Notes: generated by a model from the letters alone, not told the origin. Shown: positions 31,989 to 41,219, counted from the stretch's first letter. The stretch is 64,000 nucleotides of DNA from Bradyrhizobium sp. 21 (GCF_023073335.1 NZ_JADPJG010000004.1:1-64000); one strand, 5' to 3'. Numbers and translations: made by a program.

Positions 31989-33152
31989 ATGTCTGGCGTG
32001 ACGATTGCGGCTCGTATCGACGAGGTTAACGGGCGTTCCAGCGGCTTCGATTATCTGCGCATCCTTCTCGCGTTCGGGGTGGTTGTCTATCACACCCTTC
32101 TCACGACCTATGGGCTGGACGCCGAGGACGAATTTGTTTCCGGCGTTTTTCATCCGCTTATCGCGCTGATCCTGCCCTGTTTTTTCGCGTTGAGCGGCTT
32201 CCTCGTCGCGGGAAGCCTGGAACGATCAAGGAATCTGGCGGAATTCCTGGCATTGCGCGTGCTGCGGATTTTTCCGGCGCTATCTGCCGAGATCTTGCTG
32301 TCGGCTCTCTTGGTCGGTCCCGCGGTCACGAGCCTGGCTTGGAAGGATTATTTCTCCGATCCACTCTTCTTCAGATACTTTTTCAACATTGTCGGTCACG
32401 TCCAGTTCAAGCTTCCGGGCGCCTTCGATAGCAATCCATTTCCGCAGATCGTGAACGGCCAACTCTGGACAGTGCCATTCGAGCTCGAGTGCTACATCGC
32501 GCTCAGCGTCATGACCCTGATCGGCGCGGTCAGATACAGATATGTTCTGCTGCTGCTCGTTGCCGGCCTGAATTTGGCGTTCGTTGCGAAAAATATCATC
32601 TCTCCGCCGATTGTCGGCGTTCATGGCGTTCTCACCGGACGTCAACTCGTCATGACATTCTTCTACGGCGTCATGATCTACCGCTTCAAGGACAAGCTGG
32701 TCTGGAGCAGCTGGGCCTTCGCGATTTGCGCGCTCGCGTCAGTCGCCCTTCTTTGGCGGCAATCCACTGCCTGTGACTACCTGGCCCTTCCGTTCATCGC
32801 GTATGTCACGGCATATTTGGGGCTCACTGATCCGAAGCGCCTCCTGATCGTCAAAATTGGCGATCTGAGCTATGGCGTCTTCCTGTACAGCTTTACGATA
32901 CAGCAGTTGGTGGTTCACCTTGGGGCAAAGCAATGGTGGACAAATCTGTTGGCAACCATTCCGCTTTGCCTGCTGTTCGCTCTGTTTTCGTGGACATGCG
33001 TTGAAAAGCCGTTCCTCGGATTCCGCAAGCATCTGGTCAAGCTAGATCCGCTCGTGGATTTTTGCACCACCACGTTTGGCAGGTTCATCGATCTCGTCAC
33101 GAAGAAGCGTACGTCCTTACCGCCCGGCGGCGAACGCCTGGCAGACGGTTAG
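31989..33152 (+). CDS. Acyltransferase family 3 (OafA/NodX-type) membrane protein
   Basis: 387 aa with about ten transmembrane helices. The N terminus has GFDYLRILLAFGVVVYHTLL with the conserved catalytic His (VYH), then PCFFALSGFLVAGSLERSRN and FLALRVLRIFPAL, the R-x10-H/RR signature of acyltransferase-3 proteins. NGQLWTVPFELECYIALSV is the next conserved block, and FSWTCVEKPFLGFRK ends the domain. These enzymes O-acetylate LPS, exopolysaccharide or Nod factor sugars. The gene is divergent from the GreA-like gene and isolated; the target sugar is unknown. Confidence 0.85.
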   Translation: MSGVTIAARIDEVNGRSSGFDYLRILLAFGVVVYHTLLTTYGLDAEDEFVSGVFHPLIALILPCFFALSGFLVAGSLERSRNLAEFLALRVLRIFPALSAEILLSALLVGPAVTSLAWKDYFSDPLFFRYFFNIVGHVQFKLPGAFDSNPFPQIVNGQLWTVPFELECYIALSVMTLIGAVRYRYVLLLLVAGLNLAFVAKNIISPPIVGVHGVLTGRQLVMTFFYGVMIYRFKDKLVWSSWAFAICALASVALLWRQSTACDYLALPFIAYVTAYLGLTDPKRLLIVKIGDLSYGVFLYSFTIQQLVVHLGAKQWWTNLLATIPLCLLFALFSWTCVEKPFLGFRKHLVKLDPLVDFCTTTFGRFIDLVTKKRTSLPPGGERLADG

Positions 33153-33234
33153 TTCTGACTGCGTGCTGAGCGAAATTCAGTCCGAACAAACCCGGTGTCG
33201 CTCGCGTTAAGGAACGCGCCCGGAGATTTCCGGA

Positions 33235-33720
33235 TCATATCTCAAGTTCGACGAAACGGCGCAGCTTGAAGACGAGGTCCGGCATGGTCTGGCGGAACCG
33301 CGTTGCATTCTGAAAACTGGTCGAGAACGGCGCGAAGGTGATCATCGCGTTCCAGTGCCTGTAACCGTAGACCGTGACGGACGCACCCGTCGCCGGAAAA
33401 TTCTCCATCTTGCGCAGCTCGCTCAGCACGAGATCGGCGATCGCTTCAGCAGGGAGCAATTGCTTGCCATCAGGCGTCGTGGCGATCTTCGCTGGCGGCT
33501 CGACCGGCTTGGTGACAGCCGGCGCGGCGTCGGACGTGTTCTTGGGCGTGGCCGGCGCTGCATCGGCGATGGGCGGCTCGACCGGCTCAAATCCGTTCGC
33601 GGGCGCTATCGGCGGAACATCGAAGAGCGGCGGCGGAGCAACGAGGTCTGCGCGCTTGCTGCCTCCCAGGATGCTGCTGATCATGGCCACAAGGCCAGCA
33701 TCCTTCACGTCGTCGCTCAT
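33235..33720 (-). CDS. Conserved hypothetical protein with Pro/Ala-rich linker
   Basis: 161 aa. A short N-terminal helix (DDVKDAGLVAMISSILGGSK) is followed by a Pro/Ala-rich linker to about residue 85, then a folded C-terminal domain (LLPAEAIADLVLSELRKMEN, VTVYGYRHWNAMITFAP, MPDLVFKLRRFVELEI). ATG 33720 has GGGGGGAG immediately upstream, while the open frame to 33771 has no better site. No family recognised. It is convergent with the acyltransferase gene. Confidence 0.6.
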   Translation of the reverse strand: MSDDVKDAGLVAMISSILGGSKRADLVAPPPLFDVPPIAPANGFEPVEPPIADAAPATPKNTSDAAPAVTKPVEPPAKIATTPDGKQLLPAEAIADLVLSELRKMENFPATGASVTVYGYRHWNAMITFAPFSTSFQNATRFRQTMPDLVFKLRRFVELEI

Positions 33721-33878
33721 TACTCCCCCCAAGCTTCGGCCTACTCTAGCACCGCTCGCGCCGACCGCCACCGGGGATGTATGGCAGGATTCCGCCCGGC
33801 CAAGGCGCTATCTTAAAAGCCGTCACGCGATGGCACCGGCGGCGCAACGCCTGATCACGACGCGCCGCCTGCGATCCG

Positions 33879-34217
33879 CTACTGCTTATCGAACGGAACA
33901 TATTGCTGGTACTGCTTGGGCACCGAGCTGCGGTAGCGCGCGGGCACAGTGCCGCTGTCGACCGAGTGATCGATCTCCTGCTGCCGCGTCATCTTCTTCT
34001 TCGCCGGCTTCTTCGACGCGCTCTTCTTGGAGTCGGTCGGCTGGCTGGAAGCGTCGTTGGTGACAGCCGGCGCTGTCGTCGTCGCTGTTGGCGCGGTGGT
34101 TGTCGTCGCAGGCGCTGCGGCTCCGCCGGCGGCTGGTGCGCCCTGGGCCTGCGCGAACGATGTTTGAATGAGAAGCGCCAGCGCTGCTGTCGCAGCCAGC
34201 AAGTATGACCTTTGCAT
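33879..34217 (-). CDS. Small secreted Thr/Ala/Lys-rich protein
   Basis: 112 aa with a signal peptide (SYLLAATAALALLIQTSFAQA), a Thr/Ala/Pro low-complexity section, a Lys-rich patch (KKSASKKPAKKKM) and a short conserved-looking tail, RYRSSVPKQYQQYVPFDKQ. GGAGG lies six bases before ATG 34217. Similar small secreted proteins are common in Bradyrhizobium, but no function is known. Confidence 0.6.
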   Translation of the reverse strand: MQRSYLLAATAALALLIQTSFAQAQGAPAAGGAAAPATTTTAPTATTTAPAVTNDASSQPTDSKKSASKKPAKKKMTRQQEIDHSVDSGTVPARYRSSVPKQYQQYVPFDKQ

Positions 34218-34526
34218 TAGTACCTCCAAAATACCTGATCCGAATGAGACAAGCGTAGTTCTCCGGGAACGACGCGTGCAACTCTAGTCACGTGAAGCCT
34301 GTCCACGTGAAGTCTGCTCACGATAGGCCGGAACCCCATCGTGAACTGTGGCCGAGATCACATTGCCGGCTGCCGGCTGCGTCATGATGTACCTCGTCGC
34401 GAACGCAAGCCATTCCGCCGACACCAAGACAGGCAAGACCATGCATCAGACGAGCTCTTGAGGCGAGATCCTGAAGCATAGAACTTGGCTGATCGTCCTA
34501 TCCACCCGCTCTCGAAGGAGACTGAA
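34218..34526. other. Divergent intergenic region
   Basis: 309 bases between two divergent small secreted-protein genes. No repeat or RNA was recognised. It should carry both promoters. Confidence 0.45.
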
Positions 34527-34760
34527 ATGCGTCGCACCATCCTCACTCTCGCATCGCTCGCGGCCCTGATGGCCGTAGCATCTCCGGCCGCCCAGGCACA
34601 TCCTGCGAACGATCGATATTGCCTGCAGGGGCGCATGTGGGGCTTCCCCGGCAACTGCCAGTTCTCGAGCTATCAGCAGTGCCTCGCCACCGCCTCCGGC
34701 ACGTCGGCTTATTGCGGCGTCAATCCGCGCTACGCGTTCTCGCAGCAGCGCGACTACTGA
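34527..34760 (+). CDS. DUF3551 family small secreted protein
   Basis: 77 aa. A signal peptide (ILTLASLAALMAVASPAAQA) is followed by a Cys-containing mature part: YCLQGRMWGFPGNCQFSSYQ, then QCLATASGTSAYCGVNPRYA. This is the four-Cys DUF3551 pattern found in many copies in Bradyrhizobium and relatives. GAAGGAG six bases before the ATG fixes the start; the upstream in-frame extension to 34485 is spurious. A strong terminator follows. Function is unknown. Confidence 0.8.
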   Translation: MRRTILTLASLAALMAVASPAAQAHPANDRYCLQGRMWGFPGNCQFSSYQQCLATASGTSAYCGVNPRYAFSQQRDY

Positions 34761-34763
34761 CGA

Positions 34764-34808
34764 CGTGGCGGCGTGCGCGCGCATGACGCGCACGCCGCCA
34801 CGATTTTT
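34764..34808 (+). terminator. Rho-independent terminator of the DUF3551 gene
   Basis: A 16-base perfect stem, cgtggcggcgtgcgcg (34764-34779) with cgcgcacgccgccacg (34787-34802), a 7-base loop, and a T-run at 34804-34808. Confidence 0.88.
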
Positions 34809-35107
34809 AGGTGAAGACTTCTTCCTTAAACTTGCCGCTTCGCCGACGGTCCGGCGAATTGACACGGCACGAACTGCTCGCGCCGGTCGATGACGAGAAT
34901 GTTATCCGTCATCCTTCCGGGAAAATCTGCAAGGCGCGCCCGCAGCTTGTTCGCAATGCCCTCCTCCAAAACAGCACGATGCCGCGCGTTGTGTGAAGCA
35001 GTTCGCTTGTGGCGTCGCGTCCCCTGATCTAGCCTGAACTGCATATTATGCTGAAAACAACTTTAGCTTTATTGGCACCGTCGTGACTTTTCAGGGAGGT
35101 TTTTCAA
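34809..35107. other. Intergenic stretch before the peroxidase gene
   Basis: About 300 bases with no recognised gene. AGGGAGG at about 35094-35100 is the ribosome site of the peroxidase gene. Confidence 0.45.
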
Positions 35108-36640
35108 ATGAGCAGCCGCCACGCAATTGTTCCGCGCGGACTGAACGCAACGCGTTCACCGCTTTCCCAAGGCCGCTTCGGCCGCATGTTCCGCATCAAA
35201 GCCGCGACGTTCGGCCAGAATGATGCCGACAATGTCGCAAACCTGTCGGCCCTGGCCGACAAGATGGTCGCCAGCTTCGACGTACCGAAGAACGGGCCGG
35301 ACGCGGAGGAGAGCGGCATTCCCGCGCTCTACACCTATTTCGGACAGTTCATCGACCACGACATTACCTTCGATCCGGTAAGCTCGCTGACCAAACAGCA
35401 GGATCCTGACGGGCTCGTCGACTTCCGCACGCCGTCGCTGGACCTGGACAATCTTTATGGCCGCGGTCCGAACGACCAACCCTATATGTATGACGGCATC
35501 AAGTTCCGCCTCGGCGAGACGTTGAGCGGCGCCGGGGTGCCGGATGCCATCGACCTGCCCCGCTTCAAGGGTCGTGCGCTGATCGGCGATCCCCGCAATG
35601 ACGAGAACACCATCGTCTCGCAGTTCCAGGCCTTGATGCTGCGCTTTCACAACCGCATGGTCGACGATAACGACAGCCTGTCGTTCGAGGACGTGCAGCG
35701 GCGCGTCCGCTTCCACTATCAATACGTGGTTCTGAACGACTTCCTGCCGCGCATCGTCCACGCCAGCGTGCTCGACGCGCTGAAGACCGGGGGCAGATAC
35801 GACCGCAGCAAGCTCGCCCACTACCACTGGAAGACCTATCCGTTCATGCCGGTCGAGTTCTCGGTCGCGGCCTACCGGCTCGGGCACTCCATGATCCGTC
35901 CGGGCTACCGGCTGAACGACGCGGACAACATGCTGCTGCAGATCTTCCCGGACCCCAACAATCCCGACAAGAACGCACTGACCGGCTTCCGCGCGATGGG
36001 CCCGGGACGCGCCATCGACTGGGGTCGCTTCATCGACCTCGACATGCGCGCTTTTGGTGACGAGAACGACGACACCAGTCCCGACAACAAGCGGCGGCTT
36101 CAGTTCGCCTATCGCATCGATACCTCGCTGGTCGATCCGCTCCGCAAGCTGCCGCCGGAAGTCGCCTCTAATCCGTCGTCGCTGGCGCTGCGCAATCTCG
36201 AACGCAGCTGGCGGCTCGGACTGCCGTCCGGCCAGGACGTCGCCAGGGCGATGCAACTGACGCCGCTGACCGACGACAAGATCATCATTGGCAAGGCCGT
36301 CGACGAGGCAGGGCCGGGCGACCCGCAAACCAAGATCGCGACCATCGCGAACGGCGTATTTGCCGGCAATTGTCCGCTCTGGGCCTACATCCTGGCCGAG
36401 GCGCGGCACTCGCAGGCCGACGTCCCGATCCCCGTCACCGGAGGGCCCGGCACCGTCAAGACGCCGCAGCTCGGCCCCGTGGGCGGTCGCATCGTCGCCG
36501 AAGTCTTCCTCGGCATGATGTTCGGCGACCACTCCTCCGTGCTGTCGCTCGATCCGCAATGGACGCCGGTGACCGGCCCCGGCTTCGCGCTGAAGGATAT
36601 CGTCGCCTACGCTCTCGGCCAAGGCGATCCGCTGCACTGA
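35108..36640 (+). CDS. Animal-type haem peroxidase
   Basis: 510 aa of the peroxidase-cyclooxygenase (animal haem peroxidase) superfamily. The distal haem site YTYFGQFIDHDITFDP gives Gln 80, Asp 83 and His 84, as in myeloperoxidase-type enzymes. The calcium-binding-like LDLDNLYGRG follows. The catalytic Arg region is DPRNDENTIVSQFQALMLRF with HNR, and the proximal His is in AAYRLGHSMIRPGYRL (about 260). Bacterial members oxidise halides or organic substrates with H2O2. No signal peptide is seen, so it is either cytoplasmic or exported by a non-classical route. It has its own ribosome site and terminator, so it is a single-gene unit. Confidence 0.85.
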   Translation: MSSRHAIVPRGLNATRSPLSQGRFGRMFRIKAATFGQNDADNVANLSALADKMVASFDVPKNGPDAEESGIPALYTYFGQFIDHDITFDPVSSLTKQQDPDGLVDFRTPSLDLDNLYGRGPNDQPYMYDGIKFRLGETLSGAGVPDAIDLPRFKGRALIGDPRNDENTIVSQFQALMLRFHNRMVDDNDSLSFEDVQRRVRFHYQYVVLNDFLPRIVHASVLDALKTGGRYDRSKLAHYHWKTYPFMPVEFSVAAYRLGHSMIRPGYRLNDADNMLLQIFPDPNNPDKNALTGFRAMGPGRAIDWGRFIDLDMRAFGDENDDTSPDNKRRLQFAYRIDTSLVDPLRKLPPEVASNPSSLALRNLERSWRLGLPSGQDVARAMQLTPLTDDKIIIGKAVDEAGPGDPQTKIATIANGVFAGNCPLWAYILAEARHSQADVPIPVTGGPGTVKTPQLGPVGGRIVAEVFLGMMFGDHSSVLSLDPQWTPVTGPGFALKDIVAYALGQGDPLH

Positions 36641-36661
36641 GCGCGTGACGATCGATGATAC

Positions 36662-36694
36662 AAGGGCCGCTCGTGTCATGCGAGCGGCCCTTTT
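36662..36694 (+). terminator. Rho-independent terminator of the peroxidase gene
   Basis: aagggccgctcg (36662-36673) pairs perfectly with cgagcggccctt (36681-36692), with a 7-base loop, followed by TT(TT). Confidence 0.85.
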
Positions 36695-36762
36695 GCCACC
36701 CGGTCCCGACGGGAGGGCTATCGCATATGAAGAAAAACGTGGCGGGCAGCTTACCCGCGGCG

Positions 36763-36893
36763 CATCCTTCGAGACGCCCGCCTACGGCGGCCCTCAGGAT
36801 AAGGACGGAGTGCGTGGCAACATTTCGACCGGCAAAGCTGCCGCTCAGCCTCATCCTGAGGAGACCGCAAAGCGGTCGTCTCGAAGGACGAGG
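36763..36893. repeat. Palindromic intergenic repeat, family A, copy 1
   Basis: Two inverted units: catccttcgagacgcc... with ...ctcaggataagg (36763-36804), and cctcatcctgagga... with ...tctcgaaggacgagg (36849-36893). The same catccttcgagacgc/ctcaggatgagg core recurs at 38573-38682 and 57952-58057. It is non-coding and probably a dispersed repeat of this genus. Confidence 0.75.
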
Positions 36894-37002
36894 CACTTGC
36901 TCAGGCCCTTCCGAGATGTAGCATCTGCCATGCCTCAGAAGCTGACTTGAAAGCGACGACTTGAATGGCCTTCTTGTCCTCAATTGCAGACCGAGGATTG
37001 AG

Positions 37003-37869
37003 CTACTGAACCTCGGCGATCTTCGGTCCGGATGACGGCGTCTGCGCGTTGGCTGCCGAGAGCCGTTTCGGCAGCGATGCCGGGTCCGGCAATCGGAAAG
37101 CGGCGTCGGCCGGCGCCGGCTGGAATGGCCGGCGGGCAGCATTTGCCGGAAGCACGATCACTTTCGCGCCGACTTTCACCCGCTCGTAGAGGTCCACGAC
37201 GTCGTCATTGGTCAGCCGGATGCAGCCGGACGACACCTTCTTCCCGATCGTATCGGGGTTGTTGGTGCCGTGAATGCGATATTCGGTCTCGCCGAGATAC
37301 ATCGCGCGGGCGCCGAGCGGATTGCCGGGACCGCCGGCCATGAAGCGCGGCAGATAGGGCTGACGTCCGATCATCTCCGTCGGCGGATGCCAATCCGGCC
37401 ATTCCGCCTTGCGGGCTACGGTCTGCTCACCGGACCATGTGAAACCTTCGCGGCCGACACCGATGCCGTAGCGCAGTGCTTGCGCGTCGTTCAGAACGAA
37501 ATAGAGGAATGTGTTCTTGGTATCGATGATCACGGTGCCCGGCGTCTGGCGGCTGGCGTAATCAACCACCTGCCGAACCAATGCCCCGGGACCGTCAGCG
37601 GCTTTTGGTGGCTCGACCAGAGGCGCAGGGATCGGGGCCGGAATCGGAGCCGGAGCCGGCGCCGATGCATGAACTGGCGTTGCCACGTAGACCGGGGTTG
37701 ACGATGCCATGGCTTGGTGCGCTGACGGCTTCCCTATCGGCTGCACGCTCGCCGGCCGAGACAGCCAGCCGTACCCCACCGCGGCGACGGCTACGACGCC
37801 AACTGCGACTCTCGCGGCCATCGGTAGCGCGAACGTCTTCGCCTTTCCACGTTTGGCTCGCTTGCTCAT
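37003..37869 (-). CDS. L,D-transpeptidase (YkuD) with N-terminal anchor
   Basis: 288 aa. A Lys/Arg-rich start (SKRAKRGKAKTFALP) and one hydrophobic segment (ARVAVGVVAVAAVGYGWL) anchor it in the inner membrane. A Pro/Ala linker follows, then the YkuD domain with TVIIDTKNTFLYFVLNDAQA, YGIGVGREGFTWSG and the catalytic HGTNNPDTIGKKVSSGCIRLTNDD (His and Cys). These enzymes make 3-3 peptidoglycan crosslinks or attach proteins to peptidoglycan. ATG 37869 has GGGGAAAG upstream. A second, shorter YkuD protein is encoded at 40558-41136. Confidence 0.88.
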   Translation of the reverse strand: MSKRAKRGKAKTFALPMAARVAVGVVAVAAVGYGWLSRPASVQPIGKPSAHQAMASSTPVYVATPVHASAPAPAPIPAPIPAPLVEPPKAADGPGALVRQVVDYASRQTPGTVIIDTKNTFLYFVLNDAQALRYGIGVGREGFTWSGEQTVARKAEWPDWHPPTEMIGRQPYLPRFMAGGPGNPLGARAMYLGETEYRIHGTNNPDTIGKKVSSGCIRLTNDDVVDLYERVKVGAKVIVLPANAARRPFQPAPADAAFRLPDPASLPKRLSAANAQTPSSGPKIAEVQ

Positions 37870-38010
37870 ATCTTTCCCCAGGTCACCATGCCCAAGAGAG
37901 GTACCCGGCAAGATTTAAGAAACCTCGAAACGATTTCGCTCCGGCTGGAACCGTTAGCCGTGGTTAACGCCGGATTCTTGTTGGGCAAGTGGGACGAGTT
38001 CCGCTTCGCC

Positions 38011-38529
38011 CTAATGCGCGGCTCCGAGTCCGATCTCCGCGAGCCGGGTCGCGAACCAGCGCGACAGCGGCTGATCGATGACGCCGCTGACATACACCTC
38101 CGAAACCGTCACATGGTGCCTGTCCAGCACCAGCAGCACGCCGATCCAATAGGCGAACCAGACATGCGCATCGGTCAGCGCCATCAGCTTGTGCCGGTCG
38201 TGCTCGAGCGAGGTGTGATTGCTCGCCTTGCGTATCTCGACGGTGAGGAGGTTGTTCGGGATCTCGCGCTGATGCACGACGACATCGGGATAGATCGACT
38301 TGCCCAGATGATCATCGGTGGAGATGATGGTGCCGTGCGGCAGATGCAGCGTGCGCTCGCCGAGCCGGTCGTAGTTGCAGTCGACCGACCAGCCGGAGAA
38401 TTGCTTCTCCAGATGCACGGCGAAGCGGTGCGTGATCGCACGCTCGCCGATGTCCTTCTCGAACAGGAATGCTTCGTGCGCGTAGAAGTCCCGGAGCGCC
38501 GCGATCACCTTGTTCAGCTCGGTCTGCAT
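38011..38529 (-). CDS. Hypothetical protein with PD-(D/E)xK nuclease-like pattern
   Basis: 172 aa. After an N-terminal helix (MQTELNKVIAALRDFYAHEA) comes KSIYPDVVVHQREIPNNLLT and VEIRKASN, which fits PD...(about 14)...ExK, the metal-binding core of the restriction-endonuclease-like fold. An upstream acidic residue is in FLFEKDIGERAITHRFA. No restriction or defence partner is adjacent, so a role in DNA repair or plain housekeeping is possible. GGAGG lies five bases before the ATG. Fold assignment is from motif spacing only. Confidence 0.55.
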   Translation of the reverse strand: MQTELNKVIAALRDFYAHEAFLFEKDIGERAITHRFAVHLEKQFSGWSVDCNYDRLGERTLHLPHGTIISTDDHLGKSIYPDVVVHQREIPNNLLTVEIRKASNHTSLEHDRHKLMALTDAHVWFAYWIGVLLVLDRHHVTVSEVYVSGVIDQPLSRWFATRLAEIGLGAAH

Positions 38530-38572
38530 CGTGCCTCCGGGCCCTCGCGCGCATTCCGATGCGCCGTCACCA

Positions 38573-38682
38573 GACCCTCATGGTGAGGAGCGCGGAACGC
38601 GCGTCTCGAACCATGAAGGCCCGTATCCCGCCTGTCACCATCCTTCGAGACGCCCGCGTAACGCGGGCTCCTCAGGATGAGG
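38573..38682. repeat. Palindromic intergenic repeat, family A, copy 2
   Basis: accctcatggtgagga... with ...gtctcgaaccatgaagg (38573-38619), and catccttcgagacgcc... with ...ctcctcaggatgagg (38639-38682). Same family as 36763-36893 and 57952-58057. Confidence 0.75.
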
Positions 38683-38712
38683 GCCGGAATTCGCGGCGCG
38701 ATCGACCAGTCC

Positions 38713-40260
38713 CTACATCTGGACTTCGATCAGCCGCGGCCCGGGCTCGGCGACGGCTTCGGCCAGCGCCTTGTTGAACTCGTCGGCGTTGGTGACGGCG
38801 CGGCCGGGCACGCCCATGCCCTTGGCCAGCGCCACGAAATCGAGCGTCGGACGGTCGAGCCGGAGCATGTCGTTGGCGCGCTGGCCGGGCTCGCCGGCGC
38901 CGACATTGTCGAACTCGCCGCGCAGGATCTGGTAGATGCGGTTGGCGAACACGATGGTAACGATGTTGAGGTTCTCTCTCGCCTGCGTCCACAGCGACTG
39001 GATCGTGTACATCGCGCTGCCGTCGCCGACCATGCAGATCACCTTGCGGTCCGGACAGGCGATCGCGGCACCGATCGAGAGCGGGGTCGAGAAGCCGATC
39101 GAGCCGCCCATGTTCTGGAGCCAATCGTGCGGCGCGGCGGCCGCCGTCGGCGGGAAGAAGGCGCGGCCGGTGGTGAGCGATTCGTCGACCATGATCGCGT
39201 TCTCGGGGATCGCGTACGCAATTGCCTGCGCGATCGAGGCGTGGGTCAGCGCGCCGGTCGGCTTGAGCAGTTCAGCCAGGGCCTGCGGCTTGACGTCCTT
39301 GGCGCTGGCCTTCACCGCGCCCGCAAGCGCCTCGAGCGCTGCGACCGAATTCTCACCCCAGGAGGTCATGCGATGCACGTCGCAGCCCTCGGGCTTGAGG
39401 ATGCTCGGCTTGTTCGGATAGGCGAAGAAGGCCACGGGATCGTCGGACTCGACCAGCACGATGTGGCGGAACTTCGCCAGCATCGAGAGCGCGTTGTCGA
39501 TCACGTAATGGATGCGGTCGATCGAGAAGCGGCCGCGGCCGCGCGCCATCCTCGGACGGAAGGTCGGGCCCATCACGGTGCAGCCGGTCTTGGCGGCGAT
39601 GCGCTCGGCCAGCGCCAGGCCCTGCTCGCTCAGCGCACTGCCGGTCATCAGCAGCAGCGTGCCCTCGCCGTCGCCATGCAGGATTTTTGCGGCCTGCTCG
39701 ACCGCCTGCGGCGAATAGCTCGCGCGCTGCTGCTCGGCGGGAACCTCGGCGATGCCGTCGGCCTCGTTCCAGGCGGTGTCGGCCGGCAGGATCAGGGTCG
39801 CGATCTGCGGCGGCGCGCTTTTCGCGGCGGCAATCGCTGCGGCCCCGTCGGCGGCGACCGATTTGGCGTTCGGCGAGGTGCGGACCCAGGACGACATCGG
39901 CCGGGCCAGGCCCTCGATGTCGGAGGTCAGCGGCGCGTTGTAGCCGATGTGGTAAACGGCGTGCTGGCCGACGATGTTGACGATGCCGGAATTCGCCTTC
40001 TTGGCGTTGTGCAGATTGGCAAGGCCGTTGGCGAGGCCGGGACCGAGATGCAGCAGCGTCGAGGCAGGCTGGCCCTTCATGCGGAAATAGCCGTCGGCAG
40101 CACCGGTCACCACGCCTTCGAACAGGCCGAGCACGCAGCGCATGCCGGGCACCCGGTCGAGCGCTGCGACAAAATGCATCTCGGAGGTACCGGGGTTGGA
40201 GAAGCAGACGTCGACCCCGCCCTTGACCATCGTCCGCACCAGACTTTCCGCACCGTTCAT
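38713..40260 (-). CDS. Thiamine-diphosphate enzyme, acetolactate-synthase-like
   Basis: 515 aa. The N-terminal PYR domain has CFSNPGTSEMHFVAALD and the activating Glu in LGLFEGVVTGAADGYFRM (about 48). The C-terminal PP domain has NMGGSIGFSTPLSIGAAIA and the ThDP/Mg motif VGDGSAMYTIQSLWTQARE ending in FANRIY. Length and spacing fit the group containing benzoylformate decarboxylase and uncharacterised acetolactate synthase paralogues; it is about 50 aa shorter than IlvB, and no IlvN partner is adjacent. The reaction is therefore unknown, probably a 2-keto acid decarboxylation or ligation. Confidence 0.78.
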   Translation of the reverse strand: MNGAESLVRTMVKGGVDVCFSNPGTSEMHFVAALDRVPGMRCVLGLFEGVVTGAADGYFRMKGQPASTLLHLGPGLANGLANLHNAKKANSGIVNIVGQHAVYHIGYNAPLTSDIEGLARPMSSWVRTSPNAKSVAADGAAAIAAAKSAPPQIATLILPADTAWNEADGIAEVPAEQQRASYSPQAVEQAAKILHGDGEGTLLLMTGSALSEQGLALAERIAAKTGCTVMGPTFRPRMARGRGRFSIDRIHYVIDNALSMLAKFRHIVLVESDDPVAFFAYPNKPSILKPEGCDVHRMTSWGENSVAALEALAGAVKASAKDVKPQALAELLKPTGALTHASIAQAIAYAIPENAIMVDESLTTGRAFFPPTAAAAPHDWLQNMGGSIGFSTPLSIGAAIACPDRKVICMVGDGSAMYTIQSLWTQARENLNIVTIVFANRIYQILRGEFDNVGAGEPGQRANDMLRLDRPTLDFVALAKGMGVPGRAVTNADEFNKALAEAVAEPGPRLIEVQM

Positions 40261-40557
40261 CCCAAGGCTCCCGTCATTTCAAGGCTCCCGCAACCGGCAA
40301 TGTCCAAAGATCCGTTCGATCAATCATTGTTCGCCGCCTCCGTCAAAGCAATAGCAGGCCTTGCGGCCCTGCCCCGCGTCGGGATGCGCCGGTTTGGCTA
40401 ACGTTTTTCGGCAAACTGGTCTGGTTGCCGATTTGGTAACGCCAATCGTTAAGCATGGCCTTTCTCCAAAGACGGGCCTCACGGGGCCGTGGCTTGCGAA
40501 AAGCCCGCAAATATGGCCTGTAACTTCAGTTGAATCGATTTTTTGCTGGGGGAAACA

Positions 40558-41136
40558 ATGATCCGGTTTTTTGCCGCGCCGATTGCCGCCATCGCACTGC
40601 TGTCGGCCACCGCCGGCGGCGCATTGGCCGAGGAATTCGACTCGCGCGACATCATGGGCGGCGGCCCGAACTTCTTCCGCGGCGGCTCGAGCCCGGTCCC
40701 TCGGACCACCGTCATGTACAACGGCAATTACGCCCCCGGCACGATCGTGGTGAACACCTCAGAGCGCCGGCTCTATCTGGTGCTCCAGAACGGCCAGGCG
40801 CTGCGCTACGGCATCGGCGTCGGCCGCGACGGCTTCCGCTGGGGCGGAGTGCACAGGATCACCGCCAAGAAGGAATGGCCGGACTGGACGCCGCCGTCGC
40901 AGATGCTGGCCCGCCGGCCGGACCTGCCGCGTCACATGAAGGGCGGCGTCGAGAATCCGCTCGGCGCGCGCGCGATGTATCTGGGCTCGACGCTCTACCG
41001 CATCCATGGCTCCAACGAGCCGGAGACGATCGGCCAGGCGGTCTCCTCGGGCTGCTTCCGCATGACCAATGACGACGTCAGCGACCTCTATGGCCGCGTC
41101 GGCGTCGGCACCACCGTGGTCGTGCTCAACAACTAG
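40558..41136 (+). CDS. L,D-transpeptidase (YkuD), short secreted form
   Basis: 192 aa with signal peptide (AAPIAAIALLSATAGGALAE). The catalytic segment is YRIHGSNEPETIGQAVSSGC then FRMTNDD (Cys at about 166). The substrate-side NTSERRLYLVLQNGQALRYG is typical of rhizobial YkuD proteins. GGGGGAAA just upstream picks ATG 40558 over 40543. It is paralogous to the anchored enzyme at 37003-37869, with matching order of motifs, but lacks the membrane anchor and long linker. Confidence 0.88.
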   Translation: MIRFFAAPIAAIALLSATAGGALAEEFDSRDIMGGGPNFFRGGSSPVPRTTVMYNGNYAPGTIVVNTSERRLYLVLQNGQALRYGIGVGRDGFRWGGVHRITAKKEWPDWTPPSQMLARRPDLPRHMKGGVENPLGARAMYLGSTLYRIHGSNEPETIGQAVSSGCFRMTNDDVSDLYGRVGVGTTVVVLNN

Positions 41137-41219
41137 CGGGCGGCCATCTGCGGGAACCCGCGGCCGCGTGAATATGCGGTCTTGTGCGTCGCTTCCGAAT
41201 ACGGCAGCGTCATCTGGCA

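Noticed and set aside
34811..34996. Small plus-strand open frame after the DUF3551 terminator
   Set aside because: No ribosome site, no family resemblance and no conserved composition; it is treated as intergenic.
38677..40401. A 574-codon open frame on the plus strand
   Set aside because: It is antisense to the ThDP enzyme gene and shows no family features; it is a GC-shadow frame.
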